Source of the DNA: Clostridia bacterium
Lineage (GTDB): Bacteria; Bacillota; Clostridia; Oscillospirales; CAG-272
DNA: 6,341 nt
Assembly (NCBI GenBank): GCA_017624795.1
Contig: JAGAMJ010000133.1
Coordinates: 1 to 6,341, forward strand
Direction of reading: 5' to 3'
Part shown: positions 1 to 5,835 of the stretch, in pieces
Numbering within the stretch: position 1 is the stretch's first letter
Layout: every line of letters begins with the position of its first letter
Translations under genes and position numbers: made by a program
The notes under the pieces: generated by a model
What the model was told of the DNA's origin: nothing
The model's input: only the letters and a program-made list of their open reading frames with translations
Databases searched by the model: none

Positions 1-923
1 ACCATATCGGGATTTAAGACACCAAGAAACCAAAGCGGCGTCAAAAACAGCGTCAGCCAAAAGACCGCGTGGCGCACAAGACGCAAGTAAGTGCCCGTCA
101 GCGGCGGCAGGTAGAAATCGTTCGTTTCCTGCAAAAAGGTAAAGATCGACGTGGGCAGGATCATCGCCGACGGCGAATTGTCAAGCAACACGATCACGCT
201 GCCTTCCAACAAATGCGCGGCGGCGGTATCGGGACGCTCGGTATAACGAATTTTGGGAAAAGGGTTGTACCAGCGCGTGCGGATCAGCGCCTCAGCCAGC
301 GACTCGTGCCCCATCGTCACCGCATCGATCGCCAGTGAAGCTATCTTATCTGTGATATATTTTACAAGCTTTGGATCGGCGCGATCCGACATATACGCCA
401 CGACCACGTCGCTTTTCGAGCTTTTGCCGACCGTTTGATACTGCATCGTCAGCGTCACGTCCCGAATACGGCGGCGGATCAGAGCTGTTTTGAAGATCAG
501 CGTTTCGACAAAGCCGTCACGCGCGCCGCGCATCACACGGTCATTTTCGGGCTCTGCGGTATCGCGCGCGGGATAGGTCCGTGCATCTATGATCATACCG
601 CTCCTGCCAAAGGTAGAGCCCAGCATCAAGGTGGCACCCGACAGCACCATTTGCAGCATCGTTTCTTCGCTATCGGTGACGTCACACTCTACGTAGGGCA
701 TATTTTCTTCAAGGAAAGCGGTGGCGTCCCTCGGCATTTTTTTAAGCGAGAGCAAATAAATGAACAGCTTTTGCATCGCGCCGTCCTTGATTAACCCGTC
801 AATATAAAAAAGTGTTATCTCTCCATCACCGACTTTAAGCACCTTTTTAATCACGTCAAAATTTTTATTCACGCCAAGCTTTTCGGTGAATTTTTCGACA
901 TTTTCCTGATAATTTTCTGTCAT
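1..923 (-). CDS. spoVAF: SpoVAF, GerA-family spore germination protein (partial, C-terminus off the left edge)
   Basis: The reading frame opens with ATG at 923-921 and stays open to base 1, giving 307 residues. SpoVAF/GerAA proteins are about 490 residues, so the C-terminal membrane part is missing. What remains is mainly the cytoplasmic N-terminal domain. Family signatures are EPENDRVMRGARDGFVE (124-140), TALIRRRIRD (146-155), YNPFPKIRYTERPD (219-232) and AAAHLLEG (234-241). The first hydrophobic segment begins near residue 286 (AVFWLTLFLTPLWFLGVL). The RYTERPD and AAHLLEG blocks match what I remember of Bacillus SpoVAF better than nutrient-receptor A subunits, but a GerAA-type receptor cannot be fully excluded. 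SpoVAF sits in the spore inner membrane and, in Bacillus, works with FigP as an ion channel that amplifies germination. Here the gene follows a terminator and an esterase, not spoVAA-E. Residue 145 is Lys where I recall a conserved Asn. Confidence 0.9.
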   Translation of the reverse strand, partial: MTENYQENVEKFTEKLGVNKNFDVIKKVLKVGDGEITLFYIDGLIKDGAMQKLFIYLLSLKKMPRDATAFLEENMPYVECDVTDSEETMLQMVLSGATLMLGSTFGRSGMIIDARTYPARDTAEPENDRVMRGARDGFVETLIFKTALIRRRIRDVTLTMQYQTVGKSSKSDVVVAYMSDRADPKLVKYITDKIASLAIDAVTMGHESLAEALIRTRWYNPFPKIRYTERPDTAAAHLLEGSVIVLLDNSPSAMILPTSIFTFLQETNDFYLPPLTGTYLRLVRHAVFWLTLFLTPLWFLGVLNPDM

Positions 924-934
924 CGAAAGTGTGG

Positions 935-944
935 CACCTCCTCC
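935..944 (-). promoter_or_regulatory. Ribosome binding site of spoVAF
   Basis: The minus strand reads GGAGGAGGTG here, an almost perfect complement to the 16S 3' end, and it supports the ATG at 923-921 as the start. Eleven bases lie between the end of this block and the ATG, or 13 counted from AGGAGG, which is slightly long. No other start codon in this frame lies nearer. An upstream ATG at about 948 is out of frame. Confidence 0.7.
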
Positions 945-1010
945 ACATTGATCGCTAAAATTTTTCCCCAAAACAGCAAAAAATATGTAGACGTATCACT
1001 TTTTTATTAA

Positions 1011-1052
1011 CAAAAAAGCAAGAACAGAAGAAAAATTTCTTCTGTTCTTGCT
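1011..1052 (-). terminator. Intrinsic terminator of the phosphofructokinase-esterase unit
   Basis: Bases 1017-1052 form a nearly perfect hairpin: the arm AGCAAGAACAGAAG pairs with CTTCTGTTCTTGCT, and the A/T bases between them extend the stem to about 17 pairs with a tiny loop. On the minus strand the stem is followed by a run of six T (bases 1016-1011), as expected for a Rho-independent terminator. It starts 5 bases after the esterase stop codon and should stop transcription before spoVAF. The plus-strand side has only a short T run (CATTTTTA), so it may work weakly in that direction too. Confidence 0.9.
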
Positions 1053-1057
1053 CATTT

Positions 1058-1687
1058 TTACTTGGAATGACTGAGCAACCAATCCAACAATTCTTGGTTG
1101 TATGCATAGATCCAAACGTCGTGTCCGACACCGTCCATTCTGGTATATTTCACGTTGCCGCCAGCCGCTCTGATCCTTTCCACCATTTCGTCAGACTGCG
1201 TAGGAGAAACCGAATTGTCGCACGCACCGTGGAATGCCCATATCGGTAATTTTTTCAGAACATGCGCATTCCACGCCATACCTCCACCGCAAATAGGTGC
1301 GATCGCAGCAAACAGCTTAGGGCGCGCCATTGCCGTAAACCACGTGCCGTAACCGCCCATACTGAGTCCCGTCAGATAAACTCTGTTGGGATCAATATCA
1401 TATTCCTCGATCAGTTGATCGATAAAAGTGATAAGCGACTCAACTCTTGCCGCCCAAAAGCTACCTTCCTGGCATTGTGGCATTACAAAAATACAAGGGA
1501 TTTCTTTATCGGCGATAAATTTTGAAAAGCCGTGAACATCGACAAGAGAAAGCGCCTCTTGTCCGTTTCCGCGCTCTCCGGCACCGTGAAGCTGTATGAT
1601 GAGCGGCAAACCGCCCTTTTTATCTGTCGGTGCATACTCAACAAAAGGAAAAAGCCATTTTTCTTCTCTGTGCTCTGTTCTTATCAT
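1058..1687 (-). CDS. Alpha/beta-hydrolase fold esterase (COG4099/dienelactone hydrolase-like, prolyl-oligopeptidase-type domain)
   Basis: This 209-residue protein is a compact serine hydrolase. The oxyanion-hole region is LIIQLHGAGERG (29-40). The nucleophile elbow is GLSMGG (107-112) with Ser109. The likely acid is Asp157 in HGACDNSV (153-160), and the catalytic base is His189 in GVGHDVW (186-192). The pattern, including ICGGG (132-136) and LPIWAFHG (147-154), is typical of the family called predicted peptidase or phospholipase/carboxylesterase; relatives include feruloyl- and acetyl-esterase domains. The substrate cannot be read from the sequence. There is no signal peptide or membrane segment, so it should act in the cytoplasm on imported or internal esters. 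The ATG at 1687 is preceded by GGAG at a 7-base spacing. The gene lies 58 bases after the phosphofructokinase stop with no convincing terminator between, so they are probably co-transcribed. I see no functional link between the two. Confidence 0.85.
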   Translation of the reverse strand: MIRTEHREEKWLFPFVEYAPTDKKGGLPLIIQLHGAGERGNGQEALSLVDVHGFSKFIADKEIPCIFVMPQCQEGSFWAARVESLITFIDQLIEEYDIDPNRVYLTGLSMGGYGTWFTAMARPKLFAAIAPICGGGMAWNAHVLKKLPIWAFHGACDNSVSPTQSDEMVERIRAAGGNVKYTRMDGVGHDVWIYAYNQELLDWLLSHSK

Positions 1688-1745
1688 TTCAATTCTCCGC
1701 AGTTATGTCTGATTTAACAAAATACTGCTATACGCATTACGTTTT

Positions 1746-2987
1746 TTATTCAATGGTGAGATATTCGGGAATACCGTTTTTGTATTTCGGTGTCGCCTCG
1801 CCTGCGATCAAAGGCAGCAAATAGCGCGCGCATTCGTCGGTCACGTTATTGCCGCGATCGTTGATGAATGCAGCAGGCACCGCCTTGATCTGATTGGCGA
1901 TCTCGGAAACGTCGCTGTGCCCGACATGATATGCGTAGGGCTCGGTGCTGTCGCGCACAATGGTCATCATTTGACGCGTCACACCCTCCGAAGCCGCCTT
2001 GACGGCAGCTCTGCCCACGCACACAGATTCAGCAAGGTCAGTGGCAGAGGCGATATGAGAGGCGCAGCGCTGGGGGAGATTGAGCTCAATGGAGCGCACC
2101 TTGCAGCCAAGCTCTGCCTTAACGGCGTATTCCAACGCCTTGCCCGTACCCGAAAGCTGCTTATGTCCAAACGCATCGGTGGAAGCCACACCAAAGCCCT
2201 CACAAACGTAAGTGCCGTCGGCAAAACGAATGCCCTCGGAAACGGCGATCACCACGTTGGGGTGCTTTTGCAGGGCGGCACGGAGATCCTCAAAGAACTC
2301 CTCCTTATTAAAATGGCGCTCGGGCAAATAAATCAGATCGGGGGCAACGCCGTTGACCACGCGACTGATACCCGCCGCGGCAGTCAGCCACCCCGCATCG
2401 CGTCCCATGATCTCAACGATCGTGACAGCAGGGATCGTATATACCGCACAATCGCGAATGATCTCCTGCAACGTAACGGCGATATACTTTGCAGCAGAGC
2501 CAAATCCCGGCGTGTGATCGGTCACGACAAGGTCGTTGTCGATGGTCTTTGGCACGCCCATGATGCACATATCATAGTCCTGCTCTTTGGTATAGGCAGA
2601 AAGCTTCGCCACGGTATCCATGGAATCGTTTCCGCCGATATAGAAGAAATAGCGAATGTCATATTTTTTGAAAATGGCAAGAAGCTTTTCATAGACCGCA
2701 TCGTCCTCGCCGGGCTTTGGAAGCTTTTTGCGACAAGAGCCGAGTGCAGCGGCAGGGGTATGCTCTAACGCCTCGATCTTTTCGTCGCTGTCAAAAAAAG
2801 CCGTAAGATCGATCAAACGCTCTTGAAGCAGTCCTTCGACGCCGTTTCTCATACCGTATAAGGTCTTAATGGCACCGTCGCCCACATTTTCCTTCACGCC
2901 GCGGATCACACCCGCAAGCGTCGCGTTGATGGCAGCAGTGGGGCCGCCCGATTGACCGACGACGGCATTGCCGATCAGTTTTTTCAT
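1746..2987 (-). CDS. pfp: Pyrophosphate-dependent 6-phosphofructokinase (diphosphate--fructose-6-phosphate 1-phosphotransferase)
   Basis: This is a full-length phosphofructokinase of 413 residues, the size usual for the clostridial PPi-type family; short ATP enzymes are about 320. It phosphorylates fructose 6-phosphate to the 1,6-bisphosphate in cytoplasmic glycolysis, using pyrophosphate reversibly. Motifs in order: phosphate-donor loop GQSGGPTAAIN (11-21), LGSCR (82-86), GGNDSMDT (118-125), PKTIDND (146-152) with the catalytic base Asp150, MGRDAGW (194-200) for sugar-phosphate binding, and SEGIRF (250-255). Asp121 (ATP enzymes have Gly in GGDGS) together with Lys147 is the established marker for pyrophosphate use. 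The donor is inferred from these residues and not shown directly. The ATG at 2987 follows GGGAGG (2995-3000) at about 7 bases. The gene is led by a strong sigma-A promoter and diverges from sigK. Confidence 0.95.
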   Translation of the reverse strand: MKKLIGNAVVGQSGGPTAAINATLAGVIRGVKENVGDGAIKTLYGMRNGVEGLLQERLIDLTAFFDSDEKIEALEHTPAAALGSCRKKLPKPGEDDAVYEKLLAIFKKYDIRYFFYIGGNDSMDTVAKLSAYTKEQDYDMCIMGVPKTIDNDLVVTDHTPGFGSAAKYIAVTLQEIIRDCAVYTIPAVTIVEIMGRDAGWLTAAAGISRVVNGVAPDLIYLPERHFNKEEFFEDLRAALQKHPNVVIAVSEGIRFADGTYVCEGFGVASTDAFGHKQLSGTGKALEYAVKAELGCKVRSIELNLPQRCASHIASATDLAESVCVGRAAVKAASEGVTRQMMTIVRDSTEPYAYHVGHSDVSEIANQIKAVPAAFINDRGNNVTDECARYLLPLIAGEATPKYKNGIPEYLTIE

Positions 2988-3017
2988 TGAATGCCTCCCA
3001 AAAGATGGATTTATTTT

Positions 3018-3046
3018 AGTATATCAAAATTCTGTACTTCTGTCAA
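3018..3046 (-). promoter_or_regulatory. Sigma-A promoter of the phosphofructokinase gene
   Basis: On the minus strand a perfect -35 box TTGACA (3046-3041) is separated by exactly 17 bases from the -10 box TATACT (3023-3018, one mismatch to consensus). Transcription should start near 3011, leaving a leader of about 24 bases that holds the GGGAGG ribosome site. This is a strong vegetative promoter with no room for a riboswitch or attenuator, and I see no operator-like palindrome over it. It fits a constitutively expressed glycolytic gene and the downstream esterase. Confidence 0.9.
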
Positions 3047-3125
3047 GGAAACCACACCCATTTTCGATGTTTTACGGCATATTCCTTGGTGATTCGGGAC
3101 AAGCGGCGCTTCATATAGTAGTTGC

Positions 3126-3134
3126 GGAGGTGAT
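3126..3134 (+). promoter_or_regulatory. Ribosome binding site that fixes the sigK start
   Basis: GGAGGTGAT is an uninterrupted complement to the 16S 3' end and lies 4 bases before ATG 3139 (8 bases from GGAGG). It selects this ATG over an in-frame ATG at 2968. That earlier codon has no comparable site, and starting there would add 57 residues overlapping the start of the opposite-strand phosphofructokinase gene. Confidence 0.9.
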
Positions 3135-3138
3135 TTTT

Positions 3139-3816
3139 ATGTTTTCGATATTGCTTTCGCTTCTTTTGAACGCCGTCCACTTTCTGCTAGGCATCGGAAC
3201 GCCCCAAAACTTTCCCCCGCCCCTTTCGGCAGCCGAGGAGCAAGCCGCCTTCTTTGCCAAACGCGAGGGGGACGATGCGGCAAGAGAAAAGTTGATCCTT
3301 CACAATTTACGTCTGGTTTCCCACATCGTTCGCAAGTATTACAGTACGGCAAAAAACCAAGAGGATCTGGTGTCGATCGGCAGCATCGGTCTTGTCAAGG
3401 CGGTTGACTCCTTTAACCCCGAAAACGGCACCCGTTTTGCCACTTATGCGGCAAAATGTATCCAGAACGAGATCCTGATGCATTTCCGTTCACAGAAAAA
3501 ACTCTCGGCGGAGGTTTCAATCAACGAAACGATCGACGTGGACCGCGACGGCAACCCCCTCACCTACATCGACGTGATCGCGACAGAGGATAATATTGAG
3601 GAGGAAGTCGATTTGAAAGTCAAAAGCGCATTGGTGCGTCGACTTGTGGAGCAGGTCTTGGAGGAACGCGAGCGGCAGATCATCATTTTGCGATACGGGC
3701 TTGGCGGGGGCGAGCCGCACACGCAGCGCGAGGTGGCGCAGATGCTTGGCATTTCGCGCTCTTACGTAAGCCGTATCGAAAAAGGCGCATTGGAAACGTT
3801 GCGTGAACATTGCTAA
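3139..3816 (+). CDS. sigK: RNA polymerase sporulation sigma factor, sigma-K (pro-sigma-K)
   Basis: From ATG 3139 this is a 225-residue sigma-70-family factor of the sporulation E/K group. It directs late mother-cell transcription (coat, cortex, mother-cell lysis). Residues 1-20 are strongly hydrophobic (MFSILLSLLLNAVHFLLGIG), followed by FPPPLS (25-30); this resembles the sigma-K pro-sequence removed by the membrane protease SpoIVFB. Region 2 spans about 53-120, with HNLRLVSHIVRKYY (55-68), DLVSIGSIGLVKAV (76-89) and TYAAKCIQNEILMHFR (102-117). Region 4 spans about 173-225, with the helix-turn-helix TQREVAQMLGISRSYVSRIEK (195-215). The QREVAxxLGISRSYVSRIEK block and the -FRSQKK- spacing favour sigma-K over sigma-E. 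No skin-like insertion interrupts the gene. It diverges from the phosphofructokinase gene, and a shared palindromic terminator lies 3 bases past the stop. Confidence 0.88.
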   Translation: MFSILLSLLLNAVHFLLGIGTPQNFPPPLSAAEEQAAFFAKREGDDAAREKLILHNLRLVSHIVRKYYSTAKNQEDLVSIGSIGLVKAVDSFNPENGTRFATYAAKCIQNEILMHFRSQKKLSAEVSINETIDVDRDGNPLTYIDVIATEDNIEEEVDLKVKSALVRRLVEQVLEERERQIIILRYGLGGGEPHTQREVAQMLGISRSYVSRIEKGALETLREHC

Positions 3817-3819
3817 GCA

Positions 3820-3851
3820 AAAAAGAACTCCCCGTACGGGGAGTTCTTTTT
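3820..3851. terminator. Bidirectional intrinsic terminator between sigK and the GH20 gene
   Basis: A perfect 32-base palindrome centred between 3835 and 3836. The GC core is GAACTCCCCGTACGGGGAGTTC, flanked by A on the left and T on the right. It begins 3 bases after the sigK stop and ends 7 bases before the stop codon of the converging glycosidase gene. The plus strand ends in TTTTT and the minus strand in TTTTTT, so it should terminate both transcripts. Confidence 0.93.
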
Positions 3852-3858
3852 CAAGCAA

Positions 3859-5712
3859 TTAAAGAACACAAGCGGTCAATTTTTCACGCCAACAATTGTG
3901 GCTGATATACGGATTATCTCTGATCCTCGATACAGGCAACACGGGTTCCTCCAATTCGGGAATGGAGCTCACTGCCCCTGAAAGATATTCCTTGATACGA
4001 TTGGCGGTTGAGAGAAGTCTGGCACGCAAACCGCCGATACGGATCTCCTGCACGGAAAAGCCGTAGGGCTTATTTTCCGCCATCCATTGTTCACGGAATT
4101 TGACAAGAAAATCATCCAGATCTGCAACGATCACGGCAACCTCGTCCGCAAGGGCGGCAAGCGTATTGCGATCGCCCGCGAGATATGCATTTCGCAAGCG
4201 CACGCAGAAATCGCTCTTGCGGATCAAAACGTGGCAAAGCGCCGCAAGGCTTGTGTAGATATAGCCAAGTGTTGGGTGATCAGCCAAGTCAAGCAACCTT
4301 TTCTCCGCCTTAACGTATTCTTCAGACACAGTCAACGGATCCATATGCGCGTCAAAGAGCCCTTCAAGCGGATCATTATAGAGCAAATATTTGCAAGGAT
4401 TGGTCAATCCGGGTGCAAACTCATTGGGCGCATCCATTGTAAGAAGGTCCTCAAATCCAATGCCAAAGCAGGCGTTTGCTCGCTTTTCCAACCAAACGGC
4501 TTCGGGCTTGCCGTGATAGCCGTATTCAGCATAATAGAGCAGAATGGGCAAGGACGCAAAATTACTACACTCTCTGCCATCGTCCCCCCAAGAGGTGATG
4601 ATCCAATCGGTCATACCGTATTTTTGACAGATGCCAAGCTGGATCTCCGACGATTTCCACGAAAAGCGGCTGAAAGGTGCAAAGCCCGACCAGCCCCAAG
4701 CACCGCCCGCGAACATGACCTTGTTATTCGGGAACTTCAAGTGGCTTTCAACCATGTGCGAAAAGCGATCACGGCTACCCTCCGTGGTGTAATAATCCCA
4801 ATAGATCAGTGTGAGTCCCTCGGGAACCTTTTCCATGACCTCCAACGGCACGTCACCTTCACTGACGTAATAATTGCCGTCGAATGCCATGCGATAGAAC
4901 ATATCGCTCCAGATCATAGGTTCTAAGTCATATTTTTTGCAAAGCTCCGTGACAACGTTCAGATGCTCCAACATAATGTCAGAACGCTTGACGATACCGT
5001 GCAACGCCTCGTATTTGCCGCGTCCCAGATCGTGTGCCTCGTCCATGCCAAGATTGATGCGGCGGGAACGGAAGCAGGAAGCGCAGGCCTTCAGCGCGGC
5101 ATCGATAAATTCATAGGTTTTTTCTTCGCCGACAAGTAAAATATCTTTCGTATCTCTGATACCGCGGAATTGGGTCCCCCACTGCAACGCGCGCGCCAAG
5201 TGAGCGAGCGCCTGAATACAGGGGATCAGCTCAATGCCAAGATCATAGGCGTAATCGTCAAGCTCTCGCAGCTCCTCATGGGTATAGCGTCCGCGCATAC
5301 GGCCGAAATAAGAATATTCCTCAATCTCGTAGGTATCCTCGGTATACAGCATCATTGAATCAAAGCCCATAAGTGCCAAATAGCGAAGCTCCTTTTTAAC
5401 GCCCTCCACACTCATAACAGCGTTACGGGAGCAATCTGCCATCAGGCACAGCATGGTCTGATAATTGGTTTCGCTAACGGCATCGCCACCGTCAAGAACG
5501 CCCGACAAATAGGAAAGCGCGCGGAAATATTCGCAGCGGCGCGCATAAGTAATATTAACAACGCCGTCCTTCATACCGATTGAAAGCTTCCCTCCGCGCT
5601 CAACGGAAACAGGCGTTCCCGAATCGCTCTCACAAAGTTCAAGCTGAAGAAGTACTTCCTTGGTGCCTGCAAGGAGCTCCGAGGGGAGATTTGTAAAGCA
5701 AATTTCCTTCAT
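3859..5712 (-). CDS. GH20 beta-N-acetylhexosaminidase, GcnA-like, cytoplasmic
   Basis: This 617-residue protein matches the GcnA-type branch of glycoside hydrolase family 20 in length and motif order. A small N-terminal alpha/beta domain (about 1-85) leads into a TIM barrel that starts at MADCSRNAVM (91-100). It continues through MLYTEDTYEIEEYSYFGRMRGRY (seen at 121-143), ELIPCIQALAHL (161-172) and the catalytic pair Asp224-Glu225 in INLGMDEAHDLGRG (219-232). WSDMFYR (268-274), IYWDYY (303-308) and ITSWGDDG (372-379) follow; these tryptophans usually line the sugar pocket. Asp positions the substrate acetamido group and Glu is the acid/base, so the enzyme should release terminal GlcNAc or GalNAc. 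A C-terminal helical domain follows after about 400. There is no signal peptide, so imported oligosaccharides or recycled wall fragments are likely substrates. ATG 5712 follows AGGA at 8 bases. It is a single-gene unit with its own promoter. Confidence 0.92.
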   Translation of the reverse strand: MKEICFTNLPSELLAGTKEVLLQLELCESDSGTPVSVERGGKLSIGMKDGVVNITYARRCEYFRALSYLSGVLDGGDAVSETNYQTMLCLMADCSRNAVMSVEGVKKELRYLALMGFDSMMLYTEDTYEIEEYSYFGRMRGRYTHEELRELDDYAYDLGIELIPCIQALAHLARALQWGTQFRGIRDTKDILLVGEEKTYEFIDAALKACASCFRSRRINLGMDEAHDLGRGKYEALHGIVKRSDIMLEHLNVVTELCKKYDLEPMIWSDMFYRMAFDGNYYVSEGDVPLEVMEKVPEGLTLIYWDYYTTEGSRDRFSHMVESHLKFPNNKVMFAGGAWGWSGFAPFSRFSWKSSEIQLGICQKYGMTDWIITSWGDDGRECSNFASLPILLYYAEYGYHGKPEAVWLEKRANACFGIGFEDLLTMDAPNEFAPGLTNPCKYLLYNDPLEGLFDAHMDPLTVSEEYVKAEKRLLDLADHPTLGYIYTSLAALCHVLIRKSDFCVRLRNAYLAGDRNTLAALADEVAVIVADLDDFLVKFREQWMAENKPYGFSVQEIRIGGLRARLLSTANRIKEYLSGAVSSIPELEEPVLPVSRIRDNPYISHNCWREKLTACVL

Positions 5713-5724
5713 GTTCCGATCCTG

Positions 5725-5779
5725 CCTTTCGCAAAATTTAAGTCAAATTTATTATACCTTTTATAAAATTGAAAGTCAA
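5725..5779 (-). repeat. Imperfect direct repeat across the GH20 promoter and leader
   Basis: On the minus strand two similar blocks of 22-23 bases occur in the same orientation, at 5779-5757 and 5746-5725. Both begin with TTGACTT, carry an internal ATTTT and end in AAAGG; roughly 18 positions agree if two one-base gaps are allowed. The first copy supplies the -35 box and spacer of the promoter, and the second lies in the 5' leader. It could be a duplicated operator, or chance similarity in AT-rich DNA. Confidence 0.35.
5751..5779 (-). promoter_or_regulatory. Sigma-A promoter of the GH20 gene
   Basis: On the minus strand TTGACT (5779-5774, one mismatch to the -35 consensus) and a perfect TATAAT (5756-5751) are separated by 17 bases. 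The start point should be near 5744, giving a leader of about 32 bases that contains the AGGA ribosome site. The promoter lies just past the terminator of the upstream DUF1385 gene, so the GH20 gene is independently transcribed. Confidence 0.9.
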
Positions 5780-5792
5780 CAGATTTATGTGG

Positions 5793-5835
5793 AAATAAAC
5801 AAAAAAGCCCCAAGCAGAGGGCTTTTTGTTTATTT
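5793..5835 (-). terminator. Intrinsic terminator of the DUF1385 gene
   Basis: The core hairpin pairs AAAAAGCCC (5802-5810) with GGGCTTTTT (5819-5827) around an 8-base loop. The arms extend outward as AAATAAAC (5793-5800) and GTTTATTT (5828-5835) with one bulged base at 5801. On the minus strand the stem's GC part is followed by six T. The outer arm includes the stop codon of the gene (5830-5832), so the terminator is packed directly onto the coding end. Confidence 0.88.

Noticed and set aside
69..794. Open frames on the plus strand at 69-338, 253-438 and 435-794
   Set aside because: They overlap the SpoVAF coding region on the opposite strand, which carries conserved GerA motifs throughout. 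Their products are Arg/His-rich and unlike any family.
1723..1739. A small hairpin between the phosphofructokinase and esterase genes (TAATGC/GCAGTA on the minus strand) followed by TTTTG
   Set aside because: The stem is six pairs with one mismatch and little GC, too weak to call a terminator. At most it is a partial attenuator.
1728..1754. TTGAAT and TATAGC on the minus strand as an internal promoter for the esterase
   Set aside because: The spacing is about 15 bases and the -10 is poor. The -35 lies over the phosphofructokinase stop codon. Not strong enough to list.
1917..2768. A 283-codon open frame on the plus strand
   Set aside because: It lies wholly antisense to the phosphofructokinase gene, whose motifs are unmistakable. 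The frame has a low-complexity His/Gly/Arg-rich product and no recognisable domain, as expected for a shadow frame.
3820..3851. The perfect palindrome considered as an operator or recombination site
   Set aside because: Its position immediately after two converging stop codons and the T runs on both strands are fully explained by a bidirectional terminator.
4087..4926. A 279-codon open frame on the plus strand
   Set aside because: It is antisense to the GH20 gene within its catalytic barrel and C-terminal domain, with no ribosome site or family resemblance.
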